DNA from: JABDMH01 sp964428345 | GTDB lineage: Bacteria; Bacteroidota; Bacteroidia; Chitinophagales; Saprospiraceae | Assembly (NCBI GenBank): GCA_964428345.1 | Contig: CAYRYD010000015.1 | Location: forward strand, 41,190 to 105,189 | Direction of reading: 5' to 3' | Length of the DNA stretch: 64,000 nt | Part shown: piece after piece, positions 35,607 to 44,859 of the stretch | Layout of the letters: each line of letters starts with the position of its first letter | Position numbering within the stretch: the first letter of the stretch is position 1 | The notes under the pieces: model-generated | Database searches by the model: none | Told to the model about the DNA's origin: nothing | What the model saw: the letters and a program-made list of their open reading frames with translations, nothing else | Made by a program: the position numbers and the translations under genes

Positions 35607-37408
35607 TAAGATAGGGTTTCGAATTGCAATCGGGCCAGGTGACTGTATGCGCCATTTTCCAGGGCTGCCAGTTGCTGATGTGTGCCCTGTTCTACAATCC
35701 GTCCCTCCTCGATCACATAAATACAATCAACATCCCTGATCGTCGATAAGCGGTGGGCGATGATTACAGAAGTGCGCCCTTCCATCAGTTTGTTCAAGGC
35801 GTCCTGGACCACCTTCTCGGCTTCTGCATCCAATGATGAAGTAGCTTCATCCAGGATCAGAATATCCGGATCACGAAGAATGGCCCGGGCAATGGCGATG
35901 CGCTGTCGTTGGCCACCGGACAATTTGACGCCTCTTTCTCCCACGATGGTATTGAGTTTCTCCGGAAAGGAGGCGATAAACTCCCAGGCATTGGCCTGCC
36001 GTGCCGCTTCGATGATCTCATCTTCTGAAGCGCTGTGCCGGCCATACAGGATATTCTCATAGATCGTACCCCCGAAGAGAATAACCTCCTGGGGTACTAC
36101 GGCAATCCGGTTGCGTAATTTGGTAATATCGTACGATCCAATTGGTTTATTATCGATCAAAATCTCCCCTCCCGACACCTCGTAAAAATGCATGATCAGT
36201 TTGGCAATCGTCGATTTACCGGAACCACTGGCACCCACCAGTGCGATTCTATGACCCGCCGAAACATCAAATGAAACATCTTTGAGTACCGGCATATCCA
36301 GACGGGTAGGATACGAAAAGGACACATTTTTAAACCGGATGTCCCCTTTCAGATCCAGTTTATCGGTACCGGATTCGATGTTTTTCAAGATGACTTCCTG
36401 ATCCCTGCCCAGGATATCAAGAATGCGCTCGGTGGCACCCATAGCGCCTGCCAGCGATGTGTATAAATTGCCAATGCTGGCAATAGCCCCGCCGATCAGA
36501 CCGGTATATATGATAAAGGAAAATAAATCACCGACCTGCATGGTACCCTGTTCAACAAATATGGCTCCTCTCCACAGCACAAAGAATATACCCCCAAAAA
36601 GCACCGTGATTATGAAAATGAAAAACAACCCCCGGATCCGGGCAAAACGCAATGATATTTGAACAATTTCACCTACCGACCGGGCATACCGCACCGATTC
36701 GAACCATTCGTTGGTAAACGACTTGACCGCCGCGAAAGACTGGAGACTTTCTTCAACAATGACGTTGGTAGCGGCCAGGGTGTCCTGTCGCTTCCGGGAC
36801 AACTTGCGAATGTATCTGCCAAAGACCATGGCAAGAATGACAATGACCGGAAATGACAACAACATAATGAGGGACAATTGAGGGGCGAGCCAGGCCAGTA
36901 TGCCGATCCCGGAAACCAAAATGACCAACTGTCGTAAAAACTCCGCCAGTGTAATGCTGAAAGCTCCCTGCAATTGCTCAACATCGGCCGTAATCCGGCT
37001 GGTGATTTCACCAACCCTTCTTTCTTCATAAAACTGGATCGGCTGAGTAATCAACTTATTGAAAAGCGCTTTTCTTACATCAGCCATGCCCTTTTCACTG
37101 ACGATGGCAAAACAGATCGTACGCAGATACGAAAAGCCTCCCTGCAAAATCAGGATTACCAGAAAAAGCAACCCGTACTGACGGACCGAATAAGGTAAGC
37201 GGCTGTTTCCATTGGCGGCATTTGCCATCTCACCGGCCGCCCCGGGAAAAATCATGAAAATCAGACTGGAGATAATCAGGAGCAGGAGTCCGACGATAAA
37301 ATAACTGCGGTAGGGCCGGATAAACCGGTAGACTTTAGCAGCTTCCCGCACGGTCTCCAAGCTCAGTTTTTTTCCGTTGTCCTTATTGTCCGGGAATCTC
37401 CGACTCAT
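35606..37408 (-). CDS. MsbA-like ABC exporter (fused permease and ATPase)
   Basis: A 600-residue half transporter: six TM helices (about residues 35-320) and an ATPase domain (about 355-595) with Walker A GASGSGKSTIA, signature LSGGQRQRIAIARA, Walker B ILILDEATSSLD and the switch His in IAHRLSTI. It works as a homodimer to export lipids, peptides or drugs; similarity to MsbA suggests a lipid-linked substrate, but this is unproven. It precedes murB in the same transcript. Confidence 0.94.
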   Translation of the reverse strand: MSRRFPDNKDNGKKLSLETVREAAKVYRFIRPYRSYFIVGLLLLIISSLIFMIFPGAAGEMANAANGNSRLPYSVRQYGLLFLVILILQGGFSYLRTICFAIVSEKGMADVRKALFNKLITQPIQFYEERRVGEITSRITADVEQLQGAFSITLAEFLRQLVILVSGIGILAWLAPQLSLIMLLSFPVIVILAMVFGRYIRKLSRKRQDTLAATNVIVEESLQSFAAVKSFTNEWFESVRYARSVGEIVQISLRFARIRGLFFIFIITVLFGGIFFVLWRGAIFVEQGTMQVGDLFSFIIYTGLIGGAIASIGNLYTSLAGAMGATERILDILGRDQEVILKNIESGTDKLDLKGDIRFKNVSFSYPTRLDMPVLKDVSFDVSAGHRIALVGASGSGKSTIAKLIMHFYEVSGGEILIDNKPIGSYDITKLRNRIAVVPQEVILFGGTIYENILYGRHSASEDEIIEAARQANAWEFIASFPEKLNTIVGERGVKLSGGQRQRIAIARAILRDPDILILDEATSSLDAEAEKVVQDALNKLMEGRTSVIIAHRLSTIRDVDCIYVIEEGRIVEQGTHQQLAALENGAYSHLARLQFETLS

Positions 37409-37427
37409 TCCGTCCTCATTTAGAGTG

Positions 37428-37435
37428 CAAATATA
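37428..37435 (-). promoter_or_regulatory. Candidate -7 box for the ABC exporter/murB operon
   Basis: TATATTTG on the minus strand, an exact TAnnTTTG match 20 bases upstream of the ATG. No convincing -33 box. The rest of 37436-37690 shows no gene. Confidence 0.4.
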
Positions 37436-37690
37436 AACATTGTCAGGAGGAGATGGTTTTATGCAGCGGTTTGCTGTGAATGTCCAGGAAACGACATCAC
37501 TCTTGACCTTCCCGGTAATCTTCCATCATCCAATAATCGCCAGATGCAGTATCAGTGCTGTTTCAGGACCTAAAGAATTGATCTCACCATAGGGAGAATC
37601 ATGCTGATGCTACAGATAGGGCTCTCGTACATCCCATTCACTTGCGAGGATGACCGAAAGTGTATAACCCACTATCCTCAACCCCATGGA

Positions 37691-38140
37691 CTATACGTAT
37701 TTAGCCAGAAGGTTCAACTGCCCTGCATGATAGATATCATGATGAACCAGACCTAAAAGGACCTCCCGGTAATGGTAGGGTTTTTCAGGAACTGGCGCAT
37801 CGAGTTCGACCGGAGCAGAGAAGAGCTTTTTAAGTTTATCCTGACTTTCATCAAATCGATTCAGCAATTCGTTCCATTCGTCAGCTGTAATCACTTCGAT
37901 GACCGGAAAGTTTTCCGTTTCCGTAACCTCATGGTGTTTTCGGGTCTCCAGCAGTTTAATGACATAATGACGCCAGGCCAGCATATGGTGGACCAGTTCC
38001 GCCATATTGTAACTGCTATTGATCCGTAGGGTTGATTTGCCAGGCGGAAGGTCCCTGAGTGTCTTTTGCAAGGCTTTGCCATACCATGGTTGCCCGTCAA
38101 AAGTATTTTCAAGAATCTGCCTGATTTCCTCCGTGTTCAT
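37691..38140 (-). CDS. DinB/YfiT-like putative metal-dependent protein
   Basis: A 149-residue four-helix-bundle protein of the DinB superfamily. Histidines that could bind the metal are found at the usual places: His in AELVHHMLAWRH (helix 2) and the C-terminal pair in GLVHHDIYHAGQL. Bacterial relatives include thiol-S-transferases using bacillithiol or mycothiol, and proteins of unknown role. It is a stand-alone cytoplasmic protein. Confidence 0.87.
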   Translation of the reverse strand: MNTEEIRQILENTFDGQPWYGKALQKTLRDLPPGKSTLRINSSYNMAELVHHMLAWRHYVIKLLETRKHHEVTETENFPVIEVITADEWNELLNRFDESQDKLKKLFSAPVELDAPVPEKPYHYREVLLGLVHHDIYHAGQLNLLAKYV

Positions 38141-38259
38141 TGTCGGTTATCCATATAATTCTGGAAAATAAAACCTGAATATACTTGAAAAACTGATCAA
38201 ATGACCCAGGTAACCAGGCTTTCATCCTCTCATCAGTGAAAGGAATTGATAATCTGACT

Positions 38260-38904
38260 TCAGATGATTCCCAAAAAAATACCTGTAAATGCCAGAATCA
38301 ACACCAGAAAAATCAGGGTCAGTGAAAACCAGGCTAATCGCCGGATATCCTGATTGAATACCGACAGCACCGAAAAATGGATGCCATCTCCCTGGTAAGG
38401 CTGGTCCAGGTACTTTCTGGAAAAATAACCAAAGATGACAGGTGCCGGAATCAGTACCAGGGCTAACCCCAGTCCGGTGACGGGAAAAGAAAAAAGAAAA
38501 ACCAGCAATAGTGCACTAAAGCCGAGCATAAACCCATTCATGGTTCGCAGCAGGGAAGCATTCTTAATGCCATTTACCTGGCAATATTTAAGCACATTTG
38601 GATACAGCATGAAATTGGCAAATCCGGCCAGTCCCAATAGCAGAGTCAGGTTGAGAAAGAAAGGATTGCTGATCTGCCAGAAAAAAAAATCGAGATTAAA
38701 TAACGTAGCCAACAATCCAAATGCACCGGCCAGAAAACAAACCAGCCGGGTTTCATCCAACCACCTGGGCATCGCAGTAACCATTGAGGGTGACACATCA
38801 TCAAAATCTGCCAAGGGTAAATCCGATTCCTGAAAGAGGTCATCCGAAAAAAAGGGATGATCCCGGTAGGTTGTTCTGTGTTCCCGGTTTTTCTCTGTGT
38901 CCAT
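38260..38904 (-). CDS. Integral membrane protein of unknown function
   Basis: A 214-residue protein with a charged cytoplasmic N-terminus (about 45 residues, MDTEKNREHRTTYRDHPFF) and five or six hydrophobic helices, the last ending in a short tail (TGIFLGII). The second half resembles the DUF4870-like or generic membrane proteins of Bacteroidota, but I see no diagnostic motif. It stands between the DinB-like gene and another unknown gene on the same strand. Confidence 0.72.
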   Translation of the reverse strand: MDTEKNREHRTTYRDHPFFSDDLFQESDLPLADFDDVSPSMVTAMPRWLDETRLVCFLAGAFGLLATLFNLDFFFWQISNPFFLNLTLLLGLAGFANFMLYPNVLKYCQVNGIKNASLLRTMNGFMLGFSALLLVFLFSFPVTGLGLALVLIPAPVIFGYFSRKYLDQPYQGDGIHFSVLSVFNQDIRRLAWFSLTLIFLVLILAFTGIFLGII

Positions 38905-39063
38905 AACGGGTGTCTTTAAACTTATAACGTAATAGATGCGGAAAATTGTAAAATGACAGGTATCCGCAGGTCATGATATTGAAAAAAATCAGTAAAACTC
39001 TTGATTTCCAGGCTTAGGTGATCATCCCCTTCCACATCAGTCTGATCTTCAGGATACCGGTTA

Positions 39064-39684
39064 TCAGACAGAGAAACCCTTCCCCCGGAAAAGCTCATAG
39101 ATCTCCAACCCCTTCTGGTAAAATTCCGGAATTTTATCAGGTGGCAGCAGATTTTTTGCCCGATAAACGATCAGGAAATAATTAATGCCTTCGATGTGCC
39201 AGCCTTTTTCATGAGCAAAATAATCCAACACCGGATCTGAAAATGTTTCTCTGATGAGATATTCATCCTCGCCCTTGAGATGGTAGAGTCGGGAAAACTC
39301 CGGATGGTGATCAAAGTCGATATCGTTCATGCCCAGCCAGGCTGAAACCTTATGCATCAAATGCTCCGGTTTCAGACAAAAGAGCGGTAAACCCAACGAC
39401 TGTGAATGGATAAAAAAGACGGATTGCCGGTGTACATGATGAGTGTTACCGGCATGGATCGTATACTGATAGTCGAAGATCCGCGCCCTGACATCCCGAC
39501 GGCTATCGTCCTGCCACATAAGATTCCTCACCTTCCGGCTGCCTCCGATCTTCATCAGCTGGAAATCCGCAAGGAGATGGGTTAGTCCAAAATCTTCCAT
39601 TGCGTCGTAGTGAAAACCCATTTCCCTGGCTACCTGGCTGATCTTCTCATGTCGTCTGGATCTAAAAAGATCAAAAAATCCCAT
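39064..39684 (-). CDS. Conserved hypothetical cytoplasmic protein
   Basis: A protein of 206 residues from the ATG at 39684 (MGFFDLFRSRRHEKISQVA); an in-frame upstream start at 39717 adds 11 residues. No TM helix or signal. Aromatic-rich segments such as HAGNTHHVHRQSVFFIHSQSLGLPLFCL suggest a compact alpha/beta fold, similar in pattern to the many bacterial proteins that start GFFxxF and read their own length in one domain. Its function is unknown. Confidence 0.7.
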   Translation of the reverse strand: MGFFDLFRSRRHEKISQVAREMGFHYDAMEDFGLTHLLADFQLMKIGGSRKVRNLMWQDDSRRDVRARIFDYQYTIHAGNTHHVHRQSVFFIHSQSLGLPLFCLKPEHLMHKVSAWLGMNDIDFDHHPEFSRLYHLKGEDEYLIRETFSDPVLDYFAHEKGWHIEGINYFLIVYRAKNLLPPDKIPEFYQKGLEIYELFRGKGFSV

Positions 39685-39943
39685 TGAAACCTGGTTATTG
39701 ACCATAAATATGAGCATTCTTTCTGCAAGTTAAGCGTGTTTATGAAAGTACCGGCAAATCCAGCCCGGATACCCGATACTTTCCAAGGCCGGCTGTTTAT
39801 TCCCGGCCGGATCGCCATCTGGCAATGCTATTCGTAAGGTTTTTATAAACCCCGAACTGTGGCTATGCCACAACAGATCATGATGAAAAAAACCAGTTGA
39901 CAGATTTTTCCCGATCTGGTACAATTCACAGCAGAATTTTCAT

Positions 39944-40018
39944 TTATTGGTCATATATTTCGAACTTCGTTACAGCAAACAAGCTTTACTGCTGTAAATT
40001 TCGTTAATAGACCAATAA
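39944..40018 (+). promoter_or_regulatory. Nested inverted repeats in the leader of the ferredoxin/kor operon
   Basis: An outer perfect 9-base pair of arms (TTATTGGTC at 39944-39952, GACCAATAA at 40010-40018) encloses an inner 7-base pair (TACAGCA at 39971-39977, TGCTGTA at 39990-39996). It ends 15 bases before the ferredoxin ATG and could be an operator or a structured 5' leader. The rest of 39718-39943 holds two small hairpins (GGCCGG/CCGGCC and GTGGC/GCCAC) and no gene. Confidence 0.5.
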
Positions 40019-40033
40019 ACATATCGATACACT

Positions 40034-40381
40034 ATGGCTATAATGATCACAGATGAATGCATCAATTGCGGTGCATGTGAGCCGGAATGCCCCAACAATG
40101 CTATATACGAAGGTGGAGTTGAATGGGCAATCGCTGACGGAACCTCCGTCACAGGTTCATACACTCTCGGCGATGGGAGAACCGTTGATGCTTCAGACCT
40201 GCAGAATCCAATATCCGATGACTATTATTACATCACTCCCGATAAATGTACCGAGTGCGTAGGTTTTCACGAAGAACCCCAGTGCGCTGCGGTATGTCCG
40301 GTTGACTGTTGCGTACCGGATCCGGACCATGTAGAAGACGATGAGACTCTGCTGGCTCGCAAAGAGCGGTTACACCTTTAG
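40034..40381 (+). CDS. Dicluster 4Fe-4S ferredoxin
   Basis: A 115-residue ferredoxin. Cluster one uses CINCGACEPECP. Cluster two uses CTECVGFHEEPQCAAVCP, with eight residues between the second and third cysteines, the mark of Allochromatium-type (Alvin) ferredoxins of low potential. A spacer of about 40 residues between the clusters (residues 22-61) is longer than in classical bacterial ferredoxins but is typical for Bacteroidota. It is probably the electron acceptor of the 2-oxoacid oxidoreductase encoded next. Confidence 0.94.
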   Translation: MAIMITDECINCGACEPECPNNAIYEGGVEWAIADGTSVTGSYTLGDGRTVDASDLQNPISDDYYYITPDKCTECVGFHEEPQCAAVCPVDCCVPDPDHVEDDETLLARKERLHL

Positions 40382-40426
40382 ATTACTGATAAACCATTTA
40401 AACAAGTCTAGCCGACATTTATAACA

Positions 40427-42271
40427 ATGAGTCAAAATCCTACGATCCAGGAAGAGGTCACCATCAAATTTGCCGGTGACTCTGGAGATGGTATGCAGCT
40501 TACCGGAGGGCTGTTTACCGATAATACGGCGTTAACAGGTAGCGACCTGGCTACCTATCCTGATTTTCCTGCGGAAATCCGGGCTCCGGCCGGCACCCTT
40601 CCAGGTGTTTCCGGTTTTCAGATCCATTTTGGCAGCACCAGGATCTTTACTCCGGGCGATCAGTACGACGTGCTGGTGGCCATGAATGCTGCTGCTCTTA
40701 AGAGCAACCTGGGTGGTCTCAAGAAAGAGGGCACGATCATCGTCAATTCGGATGGCTTTGATAAGAAAAATCTTCGCCTGGCGAAATATGAAGACGACGC
40801 CAATCCACTGGAAAACGGCACTTTGAAGGGGTACCAGGTATTTCAGATTCCGATTACGAAACTAACCAGAGAATGTCTGGCCAGCTCTTCCCTCAGTACG
40901 AAAGAGCAGGATCGGTGTAAGAATATGTTTGTGTTGGGTTTCCTATACTGGCGATACAATCGCAACATGCAGGAGACCCTGAATTATCTGAATCAGAAAT
41001 TTGCCAGGAATCACGATGTACTGCAGGCCAACATTGATGTGCTCAAGGCCGGGTACCATTTCGGAGAAACTACCGAGACCTTTTCGATGCAGTATGAGGT
41101 GAAACCGGCACCGATGGAACCGGGAACCTACCGGGGTATTATGGGCAACGAAGCCCTGGTCATCGGATTGATCACCGCTTCGCAAAAGGCCAATCTTCCC
41201 TTGTTTTATGGTTCTTATCCGATCACGCCGGCTTCTGATATTCTGCATGGGCTGGCATCTTATAAACGTTTTGGAGTAAAAACCTTCCAGGCAGAAGACG
41301 AGATAGCTGCAGTCTGCTCGGCGATAGGCGCCGCTTATGGAGGCAATCTTGCTATCACGGGTACTTCGGGTCCCGGTCTGGCCCTGAAGTCAGAAGCCAT
41401 CGGCCTGGCCATGATGCTCGAACTGCCTTTGGTCATCATTGATGTTCAGCGGGGAGGTCCTTCCACCGGTCTGCCTACCAAGACAGAGCAGGCTGACCTG
41501 CTTCAGGCATTGTATGGACGTAATGGCGAGTCGCCGGTACCAGTCATTGCCGCCAAATCACCTGGTGATTGTTTCTATACCGCCATTGAGGCATGCCGGA
41601 TTGCGATTCAGCATATGACACCCGTAATTCTGTTGAGTGACGGTTATATCGCCAATAGCGCCGAACCCTGGAAATTTCCGAAGGCCGCTGAAATACCGGA
41701 GATCCAATTTTCATTCAAACAGGCCAGCGAAGGAGAAACCTTCCATCCCTATCAAAGGGATGAAAAAATGGCCCGGCCCTGGGCTTTACCGGGCACTCGT
41801 GGGCTGGCTCACCGGATCGGAGGTCTTGAAAAAGAAGCTGTCACCGGGAATGTATCGTACGACCCGGCCAACCACGAATTCATGGTTAAAACCAGGGAAG
41901 CGAGAATTGAGAAAATTGCCGAGTATATTCCCGATCAAACGATCGAATCCGGTCCGGAAGAAGGCGACCTGCTGATCATAGGCTGGGGTTCAACCTACGG
42001 AGCGATCGAAAGCGTAGTACTATCCATGATTAAACAGGGAAAATCTGTGGCCCACACTCACCTGCGCTACCTCAAACCCATGCCTCGGAATCTCGGAGAA
42101 ATGATGACGCGCTTCAAAAAAGTACTGGTGCCTGAGCTCAATAATGGTCAGCTGGCCAGGGTACTACGCGACCGGTATCTGGTACCGCTGTATCAATACA
42201 ATAAAATTCAGGGTATGCCCATTTCAAAAGCAGAGTTGGAGCATGCAGTACTGGAAATATTAGAAAAATAA
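40427..42271 (+). CDS. korA: 2-oxoacid:ferredoxin oxidoreductase, alpha subunit (gamma-alpha fusion)
   Basis: A 614-residue fusion. The N-terminal gamma domain (about residues 10-195: IKFAGDSGDGMQLTGGLF) precedes the alpha domain (about 225-600: GNEALVIGLITASQKANLPLFYGSYPITPASDILH, TSGPGLALKSEAIGLAMMLELPLVIID), followed by a domain II-like part. This arrangement is typical of 2-oxoglutarate:ferredoxin oxidoreductase (KorA). It gives succinyl-CoA and reduced ferredoxin from 2-oxoglutarate and CoA. The beta subunit follows after seven bases. Confidence 0.94.
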   Translation: MSQNPTIQEEVTIKFAGDSGDGMQLTGGLFTDNTALTGSDLATYPDFPAEIRAPAGTLPGVSGFQIHFGSTRIFTPGDQYDVLVAMNAAALKSNLGGLKKEGTIIVNSDGFDKKNLRLAKYEDDANPLENGTLKGYQVFQIPITKLTRECLASSSLSTKEQDRCKNMFVLGFLYWRYNRNMQETLNYLNQKFARNHDVLQANIDVLKAGYHFGETTETFSMQYEVKPAPMEPGTYRGIMGNEALVIGLITASQKANLPLFYGSYPITPASDILHGLASYKRFGVKTFQAEDEIAAVCSAIGAAYGGNLAITGTSGPGLALKSEAIGLAMMLELPLVIIDVQRGGPSTGLPTKTEQADLLQALYGRNGESPVPVIAAKSPGDCFYTAIEACRIAIQHMTPVILLSDGYIANSAEPWKFPKAAEIPEIQFSFKQASEGETFHPYQRDEKMARPWALPGTRGLAHRIGGLEKEAVTGNVSYDPANHEFMVKTREARIEKIAEYIPDQTIESGPEEGDLLIIGWGSTYGAIESVVLSMIKQGKSVAHTHLRYLKPMPRNLGEMMTRFKKVLVPELNNGQLARVLRDRYLVPLYQYNKIQGMPISKAELEHAVLEILEK

Positions 42272-42278
42272 ATTTACT

Positions 42279-43319
42279 ATGAGTACAAATCCACCAACCA
42301 ACGGACAAACAGAACCCTTAAAGGCGAAGGATTTTGCGACGGATCAGGATGTAAGATGGTGTCCTGGATGTGGTGACTATTCTATCTTGAAGCAGGTGCA
42401 GACCGTATTTGCCGAACTCGGACTAAACCGTGACGAAGTAGCGATCGTTTCCGGCATCGGATGTTCATCCCGATTTCCTTACTATATGGAAACCTATGGA
42501 TTACATTCGATTCATGGACGGGCTCCGGCCTTTGCCACTGGCCTGAAAGTAGCTAATCCGGATCTGCATGTCTGGGTCATTACTGGTGATGGAGACGGAT
42601 TTTCGATCGGTGGTAACCATATGCTGCATGCGCTGCGTCGCAATATGGATATCAACATTCTGGTTTTTAACAATCAGATCTATGGATTGACCAAAGGTCA
42701 ATATTCGCCCACTTCCGAGTTGATGAAACGCACCAAATCCACTCCAATGGGTTCCATTGACTATCCGGTCAATCCGGCTGCTTTTGCATTGGGTGCGAAT
42801 TCCAGTTTTGTTGCCAGATCAATGGACCGTGATCCAAAGCATCTTAAGGAGATGCTGCACCGTTGTCACGAGCATACCGGCACCTCATTTTTAGAGATCT
42901 ATCAAAACTGCAATATATTTAATGACGGCGCTTTTTTTGCCTTTACCGAAAAGGAAAGCAAAGGAGATACCTGTCTGTTTCTGGAGGACGGCAAGCCACT
43001 GGTCTTTGGCACGGCGCGGGATAAGGGAATTCGTCTGGAAGGAATGCAGCCCAGGATCGTCAGTCTTACGGATGGTAAATATAACGAAGGCGATCTCTGG
43101 ATCCATGACGAAAAAGACATCTTTAAAGCGACTCTGCTCTCCCATTTTTTTGACGATCCGAAAGAAAGTGGATCGCTACCCAGACCTTTTGGAGTTTTAT
43201 ATGCTACCGAGAGGCCAACTTACGAGTCCATGCTGCAAGCCCAGGTAGCCAGAGCGAGTGAAGGAGGAGCTGATCTGGATGCCTTGATCTCCGGACCCAC
43301 CACCTGGCAGATTAAGTAA
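42279..43319 (+). CDS. korB: 2-oxoacid:ferredoxin oxidoreductase, beta subunit
   Basis: A 346-residue thiamine-diphosphate subunit. WCPGCGDY and SGIGCSSR carry three cysteines of the 4Fe-4S ligands, and the TPP motif is GDGDGFSIGGNHMLHALRRN, ending in NNQIYGLTKGQ. The long C-terminus matches KorB rather than PorB. With korA it forms the whole enzyme; no CoA-acylating partner is needed. The downstream reductase may reoxidise the ferredoxin. Confidence 0.94.
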   Translation: MSTNPPTNGQTEPLKAKDFATDQDVRWCPGCGDYSILKQVQTVFAELGLNRDEVAIVSGIGCSSRFPYYMETYGLHSIHGRAPAFATGLKVANPDLHVWVITGDGDGFSIGGNHMLHALRRNMDINILVFNNQIYGLTKGQYSPTSELMKRTKSTPMGSIDYPVNPAAFALGANSSFVARSMDRDPKHLKEMLHRCHEHTGTSFLEIYQNCNIFNDGAFFAFTEKESKGDTCLFLEDGKPLVFGTARDKGIRLEGMQPRIVSLTDGKYNEGDLWIHDEKDIFKATLLSHFFDDPKESGSLPRPFGVLYATERPTYESMLQAQVARASEGGADLDALISGPTTWQIK

Positions 43320-43339
43320 GAAAGACCAACTGTACTATT

Positions 43340-44686
43340 ATGTCAGTACCAAAATATCTTGTCGCCATCTTTGGCGGAGCCGTATCAGGATCGGAGGCAG
43401 CCGCACAACTGGCTCAAAGGGGAATAGCCTCGGTCGTCTTTGAACAGAATGCCCTGCCATATGGAAAGATCGAAGATGGTCTTCCCAAATGGCATGTAAA
43501 ACTCCGCGATAAAGAAGAACGACGCATCGATGAGAAATTAAATCATCCACTGGTGACCTATGTACCCAATACAAAATTGGGGCAGGATATTTTATTTGAG
43601 GATTTATTGGATTGGGGTTTTAGCGCCATATTACTCGCTATTGGTGCCTGGAAAGACCGGCCGCTCGGTATTGAAGGTATTGATGCCTATGTCGGGAAGG
43701 GTCTGGTATATCAGAATCCTTTCATCTATTGGTTTAACCACAAGCACGAACCCGGTTTTGACCAGGCAATGTATCAAATCGAAGATGGAGTTGCCATCAT
43801 CGGGGGCGGACTTGCATCGCTGGATGTCGCCAAAGTGCTCATGTTTGAACTGGTGCAAAAGGCATTGAATGAAAGAGGCCTTGAGGTGGATCTTTTTGCC
43901 CTGGACCGGAGCATTGCAAAGATACTCGATGAGAAAGGCCTCACCCTGAAAGACCTGGGTATCCGGGGTTGCACCCTCTTCTATCGCAGACGGATCAAGG
44001 ATATGCCTTTATCACCCGGCAATCCGTCGACTCCCGAAGAAATTGCCAAAGCCGAAGCAGTCAGGGAGAAGATATTTAACAACTACCAGTCGAAATACCT
44101 GTTTAACATCATGCCCAATCATGTGCCGGTCGACAAAGTTGTTGAGGGGGACCGGTTGGTGGGTCTGATTTTTCGGGAGACTGAAGTGGTGAATAACCGG
44201 GTCCGGGAAATCCCGGGTTCGGAGAAGGAATACCGGTTTCCCTATGTCATTTCATCGATTGGCAGTCTGCCGGAAATGATCCCCGGCATCCCCGCCTGCG
44301 GCAGTACCTATGAAATTGATAATGAAGTATTTTGCCGTCTAAAGGGGCACTCCAATGTTTTTGCCCTGGGAAATGCAGTAACCGGCCGGGGCAACATCAA
44401 GGAATCCATGGATCACGGCAAGGAAATCGCCCAAAATGTCATCGAAGGCTATCTGCGCGAGGCAGAAGGCGATCCCGATCCGGTGGTGCGCGAACGGATC
44501 GCCCATGTTTTGGAAAGCATTGAATCGGAGATCCGGGAGCATAGGGTCAGTGAACAAACCTACCATCAGATCATGGAAAAAGTGAACTCACTCCAGGAAA
44601 GAGCGGGGTATGACCATCATTACGCTGAATGGGTGCGTAAACATTTACCCGGCAGACTGGAAGATATGCTGGATATCAGGCATTGA
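43340..44686 (+). CDS. FAD-dependent NAD(P)H/ferredoxin oxidoreductase (GltD-like)
   Basis: A 448-residue two-dinucleotide-binding protein. The FAD loop is FGGAVSGSEAA near the N-terminus and the NAD(P) loop is IGGGLASLDVAK (about residue 155). It is related to ferredoxin-NADP reductases of the adrenodoxin-reductase/GltD type, but with a C-terminal helical tail (about 385-448). It follows korB by 20 bases and is the last gene of the ferredoxin, korA, korB operon. It probably moves electrons between the reduced ferredoxin and NAD(P). Confidence 0.87.
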   Translation: MSVPKYLVAIFGGAVSGSEAAAQLAQRGIASVVFEQNALPYGKIEDGLPKWHVKLRDKEERRIDEKLNHPLVTYVPNTKLGQDILFEDLLDWGFSAILLAIGAWKDRPLGIEGIDAYVGKGLVYQNPFIYWFNHKHEPGFDQAMYQIEDGVAIIGGGLASLDVAKVLMFELVQKALNERGLEVDLFALDRSIAKILDEKGLTLKDLGIRGCTLFYRRRIKDMPLSPGNPSTPEEIAKAEAVREKIFNNYQSKYLFNIMPNHVPVDKVVEGDRLVGLIFRETEVVNNRVREIPGSEKEYRFPYVISSIGSLPEMIPGIPACGSTYEIDNEVFCRLKGHSNVFALGNAVTGRGNIKESMDHGKEIAQNVIEGYLREAEGDPDPVVRERIAHVLESIESEIREHRVSEQTYHQIMEKVNSLQERAGYDHHYAEWVRKHLPGRLEDMLDIRH

Positions 44687-44859
44687 ACAATCGACCACAA
44701 CAAAGGATGATTTATCTTGAGCAGGGCAATTTGTCAATCAGGAGTGTTCAGGGCATTCCCGGTACACAAATCCTGAAAACCATCACCTCAAAACATCGGT
44801 CATCTATCTCATACCGAGTAAAGTCCCGATCACTCTCAAAGGTCTTGTAAGTTTCCAGC

